A DNA stretch of 58,382 nucleotides from Sebaldella sp. S0638 (GCF_024158605.1 NZ_JAMZGM010000015.1:1-58382); one strand, 5' to 3'. Positions 34,117 through 42,867 are shown, counted from the first letter of the stretch. Translations and numbers: made by a program. The notes: a model not told the origin generated them from the letters alone.

Positions 34117-34485
34117 ATGAAAAGAATATCTTTATTTATATTTTTTGCTGTTAGTTTATTTTTATCTGCGAAAACAGAAAAATCACCAGTAATTACTTAT
34201 AACTGTGATGACAGGAAAGCTTTTCAGATTAGGAAAATAAATGATGATACAGTAGAAGTACGAACAGAGTACGATGTAGCAAGACTAAAAAAAGATAAAA
34301 ATGCAAGCAGTGAAATATACAGCGGTACAAATTATGAACTCGGCTTACTTGATGGTGCTGCATATTTGAATATTTTCGGATATTTTTCCGACTGGAACAG
34401 CGATTTTTATACATATAACAGAAATAACTGGGATAACAGAATGTATGTAAACGAGTTATACAGAGGATGCAAAATAAGCAATTAA
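34117..34485 (+). CDS. Secreted small protein, possibly MliC-like lysozyme inhibitor
   Basis: This 122-residue protein has a signal peptide (MKRISLFIFFAVSLFLSA) and a mature domain beginning VITYNCDDRKAFQIRKINDD, with a second Cys near the C-terminus (YRGCKISN). The pattern of an early Y-x-C-D-D, a short beta region, and later SSEIYSGTNYELGLLDGAAYLNIF recalls MliC/PliC inhibitors of c-type lysozyme (Y.C..G..F.V, S.S.ARY). Conservation is partial, so the call is tentative. It follows the lipoprotein gene by 17 bases, with CACGGAGG as ribosome site. Confidence 0.55.
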   Translation: MKRISLFIFFAVSLFLSAKTEKSPVITYNCDDRKAFQIRKINDDTVEVRTEYDVARLKKDKNASSEIYSGTNYELGLLDGAAYLNIFGYFSDWNSDFYTYNRNNWDNRMYVNELYRGCKISN

Positions 34486-34942
34486 TAAAAGACTTTTATA
34501 ATAAATTTAGACAGTGAGTCTAAAATATAAACTGTAAAAATTAAAAAGTAAAAAATAATAAGTTAGAAAATAGAACTGTATTATCAGACAAAACTAATAA
34601 AAAGTCTTGAATTTATCGCGATTTTGTTGTATACTCGTCTAGTACCTCACAGCAAAAATTTTATTGATAAATTAATTAAAATATGATACGGCACTTTGAT
34701 AGGGAATGTTCAGAAACACTATATTCATTAGTCAAAGTGCTGATATCAGAAAAATGTGAGATAATTAAAATGAGGTACGAGTACTTCGGTATTGAAGTAT
34801 TTATATAATATTTGACCAAAGTACCAGCACCTTAGTTTAAAAACAGTAATAAATTTATAAAGAGGCATAAGTATTTTGATTTCTGAATGTCTGTAATTAA
34901 GGCATATTTTATCAAGATACTGTAGTAATGAAGGGAGAAAAA
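34486..34942 (+). other. Intergenic region holding a large nested palindrome, upstream of efp
   Basis: No gene of quality is visible. The main structure is the nested inverted repeat at 34632-34783, followed by a hairpin with arms GTACTTC (34781-34787) and GAAGTAT (34794-34800). I saw no obvious efp promoter outside this structure. Confidence 0.55.
34632..34783. repeat. Nested palindrome of about 150 bp
   Basis: Arms nest in order. TACTCG (34632-34637) pairs with CGAGTA (34778-34783). AGTACCTCA (34641-34649) pairs with TGAGGTAC (34771-34778), sharing the C at 34778 with the outer arm. CTCACA (34646-34651) pairs with TGTGAG (34755-34760). The inner TGATACGGCACTTTGA (34684-34699) pairs with TCAAAGTGCTGATATCA (34732-34748), imperfectly. 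It may be a structured RNA leader, a small non-autonomous element or a cruciform. The family is not recognised. Confidence 0.65.
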
Positions 34943-35518
34943 ATGAAACAGGCAATGGAATTAAGACAGGGAAGTACATACAGAAAAGATAATGTACCTT
35001 ATCTGATTGTTAAGGCAGACAGACACCAGTCTACATCTGGGAAAAAAGCAAGAGCAGCTGAGATGAAATTCAAAATAAAAGATCTTATTTCTGGAAAAGT
35101 ACAGGAAATCACAGTATTATCAACTGAAATGATGGATGATATTATACTGGACAGAAACCAGATGCAGTTTTTATATGCTATGGATGAGGAATATTTTTTT
35201 ATGGATCAGGAAACATTTGATCAGATAACACTTTCAAAAGATGATTTGGGAGATGCAGTGGATTTTCTTGTTGAAGAAATGGTAATTCAAGTGCTTATGT
35301 ATGAAGGGACTCCGGTAGGAGTGGAACTTCCTAACACTGTAATAAGAGAAGTAACATACACTGAACCGGGACTAAAAGGAGATACGATCGGGAAAGCAAC
35401 TAAACCTGCCACAGTATCTACAGGTTATACTTTACAGGTTCCGCTGTTTATAAAAATCGGTGATAAAATAAAAATAGATACAAGAACCGGTGAATATATG
35501 GAAAGAGCAAACGATTAA
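34943..35518 (+). CDS. efp: Elongation factor P
   Basis: The 191-residue protein matches EF-P over its length: an N-terminal KOW-like domain with LIVKADRHQSTSGKKARAAEMKFKIKDL, middle OB domain (LILDRNQMQFLYAMDEEYFFMD region), and C-terminal OB domain ending KATKPATVSTGYTLQVPLFIKIGDKIKIDTRTGEYMER. The start ATG 34943 is chosen because AAGGGAG lies before it. With that start, Lys34 is at the position of the modified Lys34 of E. coli, but the surrounding STSGKKAR differs from the usual PGKG tip. EF-P rescues ribosomes stalled at polyproline. No epmA/epmB gene is nearby. Confidence 0.93.
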   Translation: MKQAMELRQGSTYRKDNVPYLIVKADRHQSTSGKKARAAEMKFKIKDLISGKVQEITVLSTEMMDDIILDRNQMQFLYAMDEEYFFMDQETFDQITLSKDDLGDAVDFLVEEMVIQVLMYEGTPVGVELPNTVIREVTYTEPGLKGDTIGKATKPATVSTGYTLQVPLFIKIGDKIKIDTRTGEYMERAND

Positions 35519-35541
35519 TAAATAAAACATTAGGGGGAGTT

Positions 35542-36375
35542 ATGAGGTATTTTGTTTTATTTTTCGTCTTGTTTTCTTTATTATTTCCGGAAGACACGAT
35601 ATTAGTCGCAAGTTTTAATACACTGAGACTGGGGAAAAACAAAAAAGATTATTACCAGTTTTCAAAGATACTGTCAAAATTTGAACTGATAGGGCTACAG
35701 GAAGTAATGAATGAAAATAGTCTGAAAATAATAAAAGGTAATCTGGAAAAAATAACAGGGAAAAAATGGGAATATCATATATCTGAAAAACCAGCAGGCA
35801 GAGGTGAATACAAAGAATATTTTGCCTATATATGGCAGAAAGAAAAAGTGAGTATAAAGGAAGCCGTTGGTTATTACCAAAAAGAAAAGTCAGCGGACTT
35901 TGAAAGAGAACCTTACGGTGTATGGTTCAAAGCAGGAGAATTTGATTTTATATATGTACTGGCTCATTCAGTATATGGAAAACGTGAAAGGGAACGTATT
36001 CTTGAGGCAGCGAGATACATTTTGGTATATGAGTTTTTTCAGAATAAGGTTCCGTTAGAAAATGATGTAATAATAGCAGGAGACTTTAATCTGCCTGCGG
36101 ATAACAGAGGATTCGGCAAGCTTTTAAGACATCCAGAGCAGATAGAATATATCTTGAATCCGGATGTTGACCTTACTACATTGGGTAAAAAATCACTGGT
36201 AAATCCATATGATAATTTTTTTATAAGCAGGAAACAAACTAAGGAGTTTACAGGAAGATACGGAGTATATAATTATATAAAAAATAATTATGAAGAGATA
36301 AAATCATATATATCGGATCATCTTCCTATTTATATAGAGATCAACACTTCTATGCAGGAAATACTTCGCTCATAA
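35542..36375 (+). CDS. Secreted endonuclease/exonuclease/phosphatase-family protein
   Basis: The 277-residue protein has a signal peptide (MRYFVLFFVLFSLLF) and the DNase-I-like fold: ILVASFNTLRLG, GLQEVM with the catalytic Glu, AHSVYGKRERERILEA, IIAGDFNLPADNRGF with the metal-binding Asp and Asn, and SDHLPIYIEI with the terminal Asp-His pair. Such enzymes cut DNA or hydrolyse phosphodiesters outside the membrane. It directly follows efp (23 bases) and lies upstream of the second PLD-like gene, so the area is enriched for exported phosphodiesterase-type proteins. It may salvage nucleic acids or degrade extracellular DNA, but this is inference. Confidence 0.88.
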   Translation: MRYFVLFFVLFSLLFPEDTILVASFNTLRLGKNKKDYYQFSKILSKFELIGLQEVMNENSLKIIKGNLEKITGKKWEYHISEKPAGRGEYKEYFAYIWQKEKVSIKEAVGYYQKEKSADFEREPYGVWFKAGEFDFIYVLAHSVYGKRERERILEAARYILVYEFFQNKVPLENDVIIAGDFNLPADNRGFGKLLRHPEQIEYILNPDVDLTTLGKKSLVNPYDNFFISRKQTKEFTGRYGVYNYIKNNYEEIKSYISDHLPIYIEINTSMQEILRS

Positions 36376-36536
36376 AATAAAAAAGATTTTACAGAAAAGT
36401 AGTTTTTATTTTATGAAATATTTATATATAAAATTATTTAAGCAAAAGGAGAATTAAAAAAAGAAGTATGAATATTCTTTTTTTAATAACAATTTTATGA
36501 TACAATATGATACAGAATATAAACGAGAGGTAATAA

Positions 36537-37958
36537 ATGAAGAAAAATAGCTACATACTAATAGCAGTATTATGTTTATTATTTCTATCATGCAGCAGTA
36601 TTAAGACGCCTCCTCCGGGAGTAGACTTTGAAAGTAAGGAATATCACAGTGATATAGCAGAATTCAGGTATGATCTGTCATATCTCACTAAAGACGGAGA
36701 TGCTGCATATGATACACATATTTTCAACAAAGTATATAAAAATATAGATGAAGCAGAGGAATTTTTGATAATTGATATATTTTTATATAATCAGATATAT
36801 GACAGAAATTTTGGGAAATTTCCCGAATTTTCCGAACAGTTTTCCCAAAAGCTGATTGATAAGAAAAAGGAAAACGAAGATTTTAAAATATATCTTCTTA
36901 CTGATGAAAATAACCGTTTGTACGGCTCTTACGATAATCCTATATTTAAAAAGCTGGAACAAAACGGAATTGATGTGACAATGGTAGAAATATACAAACT
37001 TAAGGATATATATCCATGGTATTCTCCCATTTGGAGAACTTTTATAGAACCATTGGGAAATCCTATAGAAAAAGGATGGATTCCGAATTTTTACGGAAAA
37101 CAGTATCCCGATATGGCAATAAGAAATATATTAAGAGCAGTAAATGTAAAGGCTGATCACAGAAAAATTTTTACTACTGAAAAATCACTGATATTAACTT
37201 CTGCTAATATACACGATGCAAGTTTTTATAATAGTAATACATCTTTTGAGGTAAACGGAAATATTATTAATGAATCTATAGAAAATGCAAGATTAGTAGG
37301 AGAATTTTCAAATAAAAAAATAGATGTAGAACCTGATTATGAGTATCCTGACTATGAAGACTCCAGATATAAGGTGAAGATGATAACAGAACTGAAAGTA
37401 GGAGAGACACTGGACAGGGACATAAAAGCTACAAGGGCGGGTGATAAAATTCAGATAGGAATGTATTTTTTATCTGATAAAGAAGTAATAAAACATCTGA
37501 TAGATGCAGCTAACAGAGGAGTAGAAATACAAATGATCCTCGACAGAAACAAAGATGCTTTTGGAATGGATACAAACGGGCTTCCGAATAAGCCTGTGGC
37601 TAAAGAAATTATGAAGAAAACAAAAAATAAAGTACAAATAAAATGGTATTTTACAAATGGAGAACAATTTCACACAAAATATATGAAAATAGAAAAGAAA
37701 GACGGAACAGTAATTGTAAATGGAGGTTCGTCGAACTTTATAAGAAAAAACATAAGGGGATTCATAATGGATGCTAATCTGAGAATAGTAACCGATTCAG
37801 AAGCTCCGATTAACTTGGAAATGAACGATTATTTCAAAAGATTATGGAATAACGAAGATGGAATATACACACTTAATTATGAAGATGAACCGACAACAGG
37901 ATTTTTTAGGGATACTTTATTTCATATAGAAAGATTTACAGAAATTGGGTCATTTTAA
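36537..37958 (+). CDS. Phospholipase-D-like lipoprotein (copy B)
   Basis: The 473-residue paralogue of the 29225-30631 protein has lipobox FLSCSSI (Cys19), DHRKIFTTEKSLILTSANIHD and FHTKYMKIEKKDGTVIVNGGSSNF as PLD half-sites. As in copy A, Glu stands where the first HKD motif usually has Asp, and here Glu also does so in the second. Both copies share the segment YPWYSPIWRTFIEPLGN-type before the first motif and a C-terminal FKRLWNNEDGIYTLNYE block. It has an ACGAGAGG site and a promoter-like TATGATACAATATGATACA region upstream. It may be co-transcribed with the following repeat lipoprotein. Confidence 0.85.
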   Translation: MKKNSYILIAVLCLLFLSCSSIKTPPPGVDFESKEYHSDIAEFRYDLSYLTKDGDAAYDTHIFNKVYKNIDEAEEFLIIDIFLYNQIYDRNFGKFPEFSEQFSQKLIDKKKENEDFKIYLLTDENNRLYGSYDNPIFKKLEQNGIDVTMVEIYKLKDIYPWYSPIWRTFIEPLGNPIEKGWIPNFYGKQYPDMAIRNILRAVNVKADHRKIFTTEKSLILTSANIHDASFYNSNTSFEVNGNIINESIENARLVGEFSNKKIDVEPDYEYPDYEDSRYKVKMITELKVGETLDRDIKATRAGDKIQIGMYFLSDKEVIKHLIDAANRGVEIQMILDRNKDAFGMDTNGLPNKPVAKEIMKKTKNKVQIKWYFTNGEQFHTKYMKIEKKDGTVIVNGGSSNFIRKNIRGFIMDANLRIVTDSEAPINLEMNDYFKRLWNNEDGIYTLNYEDEPTTGFFRDTLFHIERFTEIGSF

Positions 37959-37990
37959 ATATTTTGATTAAAAAGAGGTAGATGGTAAGT

Positions 37991-39103
37991 ATGAAAAGAA
38001 TTATAATATTGTTTTCTTTATTATTAGTACTTTCTTGCGGTGAAAAGAAAAACATAGATAATACGGAAGAGAAAAAAGATACACAAACATCAGAAAATAT
38101 TAATAATGGAAATCAGGATACTTCTGGAATAACAGCACTTGGACAGAGTATGATTGATGATAATAAAATGAATTCTGATCAGAATGTTGATCAGGCTAAA
38201 ATAGAACAGGCTAAAGAGGCTGCTAAAAACGGTGATGTTCAGGCAATGCTGGCTCTTTCAGCTTTTTACTATCAGAGCAATGAAAAAGAAGAGTCTAAAA
38301 AATGGCTGGAAATGGCAGCAGAAAAAGGAAATAACGATGCAATAAGAAATCTTGCGATAATAAGTAAAGAGATGGGGAATGAGAAAGATTATCTAAAATG
38401 GTCACAAAAATATGCATTAAACACGAATGATAAGAATATGCTCGCAGCAATAGGCGGAACATATATGAATGAAAAAAATTATTCAGAAGCTAAAAAATGG
38501 TTTGAAAGAGCATATAATGCCGGAGAAAAAAGAGTAGACATAAATATAGCCCAGATAAATGCAAGTCAGAAAAACATGTCAGAAGCACTGAAGTGGTACA
38601 AAAAAGTCGTGGCTCGTGGTGAAACAAAGGCTAATACATATATAGGGTATATATATCTGGATCAAAACAAAAATACAGAAGCCAGATCATATCTTATAAA
38701 AGGCTATAATGCCGGTGATAAACAGGCAGCAATGGCTATAGTAGAAACATACAGAAGACAGAAAGATATGGAAGGCATGAAAAAATGGTATGGTATAGCT
38801 GCTGCAAATGGAAATAAAGATGCTAAAAAAGCTCTGGCATCACTTAATTCTTCAACAACTTCGAAATCGAATTTTGATAATACACCGTTATTTCAATCAC
38901 AATTTGATAGCAGCCGTCCAAGTTTAACAGGAGGAACACCTGAAAAATCAAAAACAAATACTCCTGAAACAACTGTTAATATAGTTAAAAATGGACAAAA
39001 TCAGACTCAGACTCAGAATCCGAGTGTCAAAGTGGACTATAACGTACCTCAGGAGCCAAAAAAGGGTAATTCTGATCCTAATGAAATGTTTAATGTGGAA
39101 TAA
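37991..39103 (+). CDS. Sel1/TPR-like repeat lipoprotein
   Basis: The protein (370 residues from ATG 37991) has lipobox LLLVLSCGEK and Sel1-type helical repeats of about 36 residues: AMLALSAFYYQSNEKEESKK, WLEMAAEKGNNDAIRNLA, WFERAYNAGEKRVDINIA, WYKKVVARGETKANTYIG, YLIKGYNAGDKQAAMAIV and WYGIAAANGNKDAKKAL. This is followed by a low-complexity tail rich in Ser, Gln, Thr and Pro. Sel1 repeats scaffold protein contacts. Both ATG 37982 (spacing 2) and 37991 (spacing 11) fit poorly with GAGGT; I prefer 37991. The gene follows PLD copy B by 32 bases. Confidence 0.82.
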   Translation: MKRIIILFSLLLVLSCGEKKNIDNTEEKKDTQTSENINNGNQDTSGITALGQSMIDDNKMNSDQNVDQAKIEQAKEAAKNGDVQAMLALSAFYYQSNEKEESKKWLEMAAEKGNNDAIRNLAIISKEMGNEKDYLKWSQKYALNTNDKNMLAAIGGTYMNEKNYSEAKKWFERAYNAGEKRVDINIAQINASQKNMSEALKWYKKVVARGETKANTYIGYIYLDQNKNTEARSYLIKGYNAGDKQAAMAIVETYRRQKDMEGMKKWYGIAAANGNKDAKKALASLNSSTTSKSNFDNTPLFQSQFDSSRPSLTGGTPEKSKTNTPETTVNIVKNGQNQTQTQNPSVKVDYNVPQEPKKGNSDPNEMFNVE

Positions 39104-39132
39104 TAATTAATAAAAGAAATGAAGGAGGGAAA

Positions 39133-39645
39133 ATGAAAAAGTATTTTTTGATAGCAATGTGTTTTTTATTTACTTTATCATATTCAAAGCAATTTTTAAC
39201 AGTAGAGGATGTAAGAGCAGAGTATGAGCTTATACAAAAAGATATGCCTAAATATGAGAAAGTGACTGTTACTGATGATAATAACAGTACAGAAGGCGGT
39301 ACAGTAGTTTATCATTACGAAAATAAAAGGTTAAAGGTAATTGTGGGTGATTATTTCGGAGAAACGGGAAAATTACACGAAGAAGTATATTTTGGGGATA
39401 ACTACCCGATATTTGTGTATAAAGAAAGATCAGAGTATAACGCTCATATAGCTGATAAAAAATTCAATGAGAAAAAAACGAAAGTATATCAGGAAAGATA
39501 CTACTTTGATTCAAATAAAAATCTTATCAGATACATAGATGAGAAAGGGAAAATAATAGTAAGCGGAGATAAACTGCAAGATAAGTCAATAGAAGTAAAA
39601 AATGAGATAATAAGATTATTAAAATTACGTAGTACAAAAAAATAA
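39133..39645 (+). CDS. Secreted protein of unknown function
   Basis: The 170-residue protein has a signal peptide (MKKYFLIAMCFLFTLSYS). The mature domain has VRAEYELIQKDMPKYEKVTV, a central VVYHYENKRLKVIVGDYFGETGKLHEEVYFGDNYPIFVYKERSEYNA and a Lys-rich end. The repeated Y-strand pattern suggests a beta-rich domain, and homologues with YVYEN/YFDG motifs exist in many bacteria, but I cannot name one. It follows the Sel1-like lipoprotein by 29 bases with a GGAGGG site and ends at the terminator shared with argG, which converges. Confidence 0.72.
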   Translation: MKKYFLIAMCFLFTLSYSKQFLTVEDVRAEYELIQKDMPKYEKVTVTDDNNSTEGGTVVYHYENKRLKVIVGDYFGETGKLHEEVYFGDNYPIFVYKERSEYNAHIADKKFNEKKTKVYQERYYFDSNKNLIRYIDEKGKIIVSGDKLQDKSIEVKNEIIRLLKLRSTKK

Positions 39646-39682
39646 AAGAAGAACTGCTTCAGAGAGAGGCAGTTCTTTTAAT
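39645..39682. terminator. Bidirectional terminator between the secreted hypothetical and argG
   Basis: GAACTGC (39651-39657) pairs with GCAGTTC (39669-39675), with AAAAGAA on the left and TTTTA on the right, so it can serve both genes. Confidence 0.8.
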
Positions 39683-39686
39683 TTTA

Positions 39687-40886
39687 TTATTTTTTTGATG
39701 CTCTTATTTTGTTTGGCAGAGAAAAAAGTTTTATAAATCCTTCAGCATCTTTGTGACTGTATAATTCGCCGCTGTCACCGAAAGATGAGATTTTTTCACT
39801 GTAAAGCGCGTAGTCTGAATATCTTCCAGCTACTTTTATATTTCCTTTATATAATTTTAATTTTATAGTCCCTGTAGCATTTTCGTGTATTTTATCGACG
39901 AAAGCATCAAGAGCTTCTCTTAATGGTGTAAACCACTGACCTGAATAAGTAATATCCGCATATTTTTGTGAAATTAGTTTTTTGAAATTAAGTGTATCTT
40001 TGTCAAAAATAATACATTCCAATTCCTGCAGAGCTTCCATCAGAAGAGTTCCTCCCGGAGTTTCATAGATACCACGTGATTTCATACCAACAACTCTGTT
40101 TTCTACAATGTCAGTAATTCCTACACCGTTTTCCCCGGCAATTTTATTTAATGTTTCAAGTAGTACTACCGGCGGAAGAGCCTTTCCGTCTACTTTAACA
40201 GGCCATCCCTTGTCAAATGAAATTTCTACATAAGAAGGTTCATTTTTAGCCTTTTCCGGAGAAGTAGTCATTAGATATAAAACATCTTCCTGATGTTCTG
40301 TAGTAAGATCTTCAATATCTCCGCCCTCATGTGAAATATGCCACAGATTCTGATCACGCGAATATATTTTTTCTTTGGTAACCGGTACGCTTATTCCATG
40401 TTTATTAGCATAATCAATAGCATCTTCACGTGAACTGATATCCCACATTCTCCAAGGAGCGATTATTTTCAGATCAGGATCAAAAGAAGCAATGCCTGTT
40501 TCAAATCTTACCTGATCGTTCCCTTTCCCAGTAGCCCCGTGACATATATATTTTGCATTTTCTTTATGAGCCACATCTACAAGTGTTTTAGCAATGAGCG
40601 GACGGGCAAAAGCAGTACCTAAAAGATATTTATGTTCATAAACAGCTCCGGCTTTTAGTCCTCTGAAAGCATAGTCTCTTACGAATTCTTCCCTTTTATC
40701 TTCTACATAAACTTTAGCAGCTCCTGATTCCACAGCTTTTATTCTTACTTCTTCCATATCATCCTCCTGACCGACATCTACACAGCAGGCTATTACATCC
40801 AAATCATAGTTTTCTTTGAGCCACGGGATAATAATAGATGTATCAAGTCCTCCTGAATAAGCCAGTACTACCTTATCTTTTGCCAT
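39687..40886 (-). CDS. argG: Argininosuccinate synthase
   Basis: The 399-residue enzyme has the ATP-PP-loop start [20 protein letters not shown], plus [30 protein letters not shown] and the C-terminal [11 protein letters not shown] typical of ArgG. It joins citrulline and aspartate using ATP, the penultimate step of arginine synthesis. The product feeds ArgH, encoded upstream on the same strand. Between the two lies a leader with its own promoter, a 15-codon reading frame and a terminator, so argG can be regulated separately. The start follows AGGAGG. Confidence 0.97.
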   Translation of the reverse strand: MAKDKVVLAYSGGLDTSIIIPWLKENYDLDVIACCVDVGQEDDMEEVRIKAVESGAAKVYVEDKREEFVRDYAFRGLKAGAVYEHKYLLGTAFARPLIAKTLVDVAHKENAKYICHGATGKGNDQVRFETGIASFDPDLKIIAPWRMWDISSREDAIDYANKHGISVPVTKEKIYSRDQNLWHISHEGGDIEDLTTEHQEDVLYLMTTSPEKAKNEPSYVEISFDKGWPVKVDGKALPPVVLLETLNKIAGENGVGITDIVENRVVGMKSRGIYETPGGTLLMEALQELECIIFDKDTLNFKKLISQKYADITYSGQWFTPLREALDAFVDKIHENATGTIKLKLYKGNIKVAGRYSDYALYSEKISSFGDSGELYSHKDAEGFIKLFSLPNKIRASKK

Positions 40887-40904
40887 TTTAACCTCCTAAA
40901 AATT

Positions 40905-40936
40905 TTTAAAAATAAAAATCAATGGACACCCATTGA
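40905..40936 (-). terminator. Intrinsic terminator in the argG leader
   Basis: Read on the minus strand, TCAATGG (40936-40930), loop GTGT and CCATTGA (40925-40919) form a perfect stem followed by TTTTTATTTTT. It lies between the leader peptide stop and the argG start, where it would stop most transcripts unless antitermination occurs. Confidence 0.8.
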
Positions 40937-40996
40937 CTGATTAAATACTATTAAACTAAAACTAACAGAAATATAATGAAAAACAGTAATAGGAAT

Positions 40997-41044
40997 TTAT
41001 TGAATAAAATTGTCTAAATTCATTATCCTAAAATTCTTTTTCAT
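40997..41044 (-). CDS. Candidate leader peptide upstream of argG
   Basis: A 15-codon frame, MKKNFRIMNLDNFIQ, starts at 41044 behind an excellent AGGAGG (41051-41057) and stops at 40997. It lies between the argG promoter and its leader terminator. It has one Arg codon, so it is not a classic arginine-rich attenuator peptide. It is placed and translated like a leader peptide, but this is inference. Confidence 0.55.
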   Translation of the reverse strand: MKKNFRIMNLDNFIQ

Positions 41045-41076
41045 CAGTTATCCTCCTATAGCTTATTTATAAATAG

Positions 41077-41105
41077 AATTTACCATAATTTTATAATAAT
41101 GTCAA
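41077..41105 (-). promoter_or_regulatory. Putative promoter of the argG leader transcript
   Basis: Read on minus: TTGACA (41105-41100), 17-base spacer, TAAATT (41082-41077). An inverted repeat (41107-41120 with 41147-41160) sits just upstream and could end argH transcription or bind a regulator. Confidence 0.65.
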
Positions 41106-41186
41106 TAACCTAAGTATATAATTAAGTTTATGAAAAATAAATAATATATATACTTAAGTTATTTATAACTTGTTATAACAGAAAAA

Positions 41187-42572
41187 CTAAGGCAAAAGTG
41201 AGTTTAAAAAATCATTTCCATTTTTTATCTGCATTAAAACATTGTCTTTTGATGTACCGCCAAAAGATTTTCTTTCATTAACACAGTTTTCTGTTTTTAT
41301 TATTTCTGTGATATCTGATTCAAATGCAGGTGAAAACTCTCTAAAATCTTCCAGAGTCATATCATCAATTGCAATTTTCTTTTCTTCACAGCTGCTTACA
41401 ATCTCGCCGACAATTTTATGTGCATTTCTAAATGGAATTCCTTTTTTGGCAAGATAGTCAGCCACATCAGTAGCATTCAGAAAGCCGTATTTCATGGATT
41501 TTAGTATTTCTTCATCATTGATAGTGGTAGTGGCAAGCATTTCACTAAAAATTTCAAGAGAAATTTCTATATTGTCAATAGAGTCAAATATTCCTTCTTT
41601 ATCTTCCTGCATATCTTTATTGTATGCCAGAGGTAAAGCCTTCATTGTAGTAAGAATTGCCATAAGATTACCGTATATTCTTCCAGTTTTCCCACGAATC
41701 AGCTCTGGTATATCAGGATTCTTTTTCTGAGGCATAATAGAGGAACCTGTCGAAAATGCATCATCAAGTTTTATAAAATTAAATTCTGAAGTACACCAGA
41801 TTATTATTTCTTCGGAAAATCTGGATAAATGCATGGAGATAATAGAAATAGCAGAAGATAATTCTATTATAAAATCTCTGTCACTTACAGAATCAAGGCT
41901 GTTTTGCGTAACTCCAGAAAAGCCCAGTTCCTGTGCCACATAATGTCTGTCGATGTTAAATGTAGTCCCTGCGAGAGCACCGGCTCCCAGCGGCATTTCA
42001 TCACTTCTGTCAAGATAATCCAGAAGTCTTGTGATATCTCTTCTGAACATCTGAAAATAAGCCATGAGATGATGAGAAAATAGTATAGGCTGAGCTCTTT
42101 GAAGATGAGTATAACCCGGTATTATCACATCGATATTCTTCTCTGCCAGATCAATAAGTGTTTTTTCAAGAGAAATAAGCAGTTCTATGATATAGTGTGC
42201 TTTATTACGTGTATACATTCTTATATCAAGAGCAACCTGATCATTTCTGCTTCTTGCTGTATGAAGCTTTCCCGCAGCAGAACCGATTAGTTCAGTGAGG
42301 CGTTTTTCCACAGCCATATGTATGTCTTCATCTTCAATTCTGAATTCAAAATTACCGTTTTGGATTTCTTCTTTTATTTGAAGCAGACCGTTTTCTATTT
42401 CTTTTTGCTCTTCTGCGGAAATAATGTCCTGCTTTGCCAGCATTCTAGAATGTATAATACTTCCTTTGATATCTTCATCTGACATTCTGCTGTCAAACAG
42501 AATAGATGCATTGAATTTTTCAAGCAGTTTGTTTGTCTCTTTTTTGAAACGACCTTCCCAAAGCTTCTTCAT
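41187..42572 (-). CDS. argH: Argininosuccinate lyase
   Basis: The 461-residue enzyme starts MKKLWEGRFKKETNKLLEKFNASI and has GAAGKLHTARSRNDQVALD, PGYTHLQRAQPI, and the fumarase-superfamily signature FSTGSSIMPQKKNPD containing the mobile-loop Ser. It splits argininosuccinate into arginine and fumarate, the last step after ArgG. Size and blocks are those of a complete ArgH. The start is preceded by AGGAGG-type sequence and, further up, a TATACT/TATAAT-rich promoter region near 42610-42620. argG follows after 300 bases containing regulatory signals, so the order argH-argG is kept while expression may be uncoupled. Confidence 0.97.
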   Translation of the reverse strand: MKKLWEGRFKKETNKLLEKFNASILFDSRMSDEDIKGSIIHSRMLAKQDIISAEEQKEIENGLLQIKEEIQNGNFEFRIEDEDIHMAVEKRLTELIGSAAGKLHTARSRNDQVALDIRMYTRNKAHYIIELLISLEKTLIDLAEKNIDVIIPGYTHLQRAQPILFSHHLMAYFQMFRRDITRLLDYLDRSDEMPLGAGALAGTTFNIDRHYVAQELGFSGVTQNSLDSVSDRDFIIELSSAISIISMHLSRFSEEIIIWCTSEFNFIKLDDAFSTGSSIMPQKKNPDIPELIRGKTGRIYGNLMAILTTMKALPLAYNKDMQEDKEGIFDSIDNIEISLEIFSEMLATTTINDEEILKSMKYGFLNATDVADYLAKKGIPFRNAHKIVGEIVSSCEEKKIAIDDMTLEDFREFSPAFESDITEIIKTENCVNERKSFGGTSKDNVLMQIKNGNDFLNSLLP

Positions 42573-42771
42573 CTTTCCTCCTAAATTTATTATTTAATTT
42601 ATTATAGTATATAATACGCTAAATTGAAACAAATATAAAATATTTTTCTTTCTGTGTTATACCTCTAAGATTAAACAAAGTATATTCAAAGTAAAAAATA
42701 AGTCGACAGTGATAATTTGTAAGTGTTTTTATAAGAAACTTTGTTTTCTTCATTAAAAACCCCCTTAAGTG

Positions 42772-42801
42772 CTAGGCTCATAATGTGAGTCTAGTTTTTT
42801 T
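42772..42801 (+). terminator. Orphan plus-strand intrinsic terminator
   Basis: CTAGGCTCA (42772-42780) pairs with TGAGTCTAG (42786-42794) through nine pairs including one G-U, followed by seven T. The preceding CCCCC and the lack of an upstream plus-strand gene suggest either a small RNA end or a remnant. Confidence 0.6.
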
Positions 42802-42867
42802 GTACGCTTGCAGTGCATAAAAGGGAGTATAGAACAAAGAATCAGGTAATATAAATATGATAAAATT

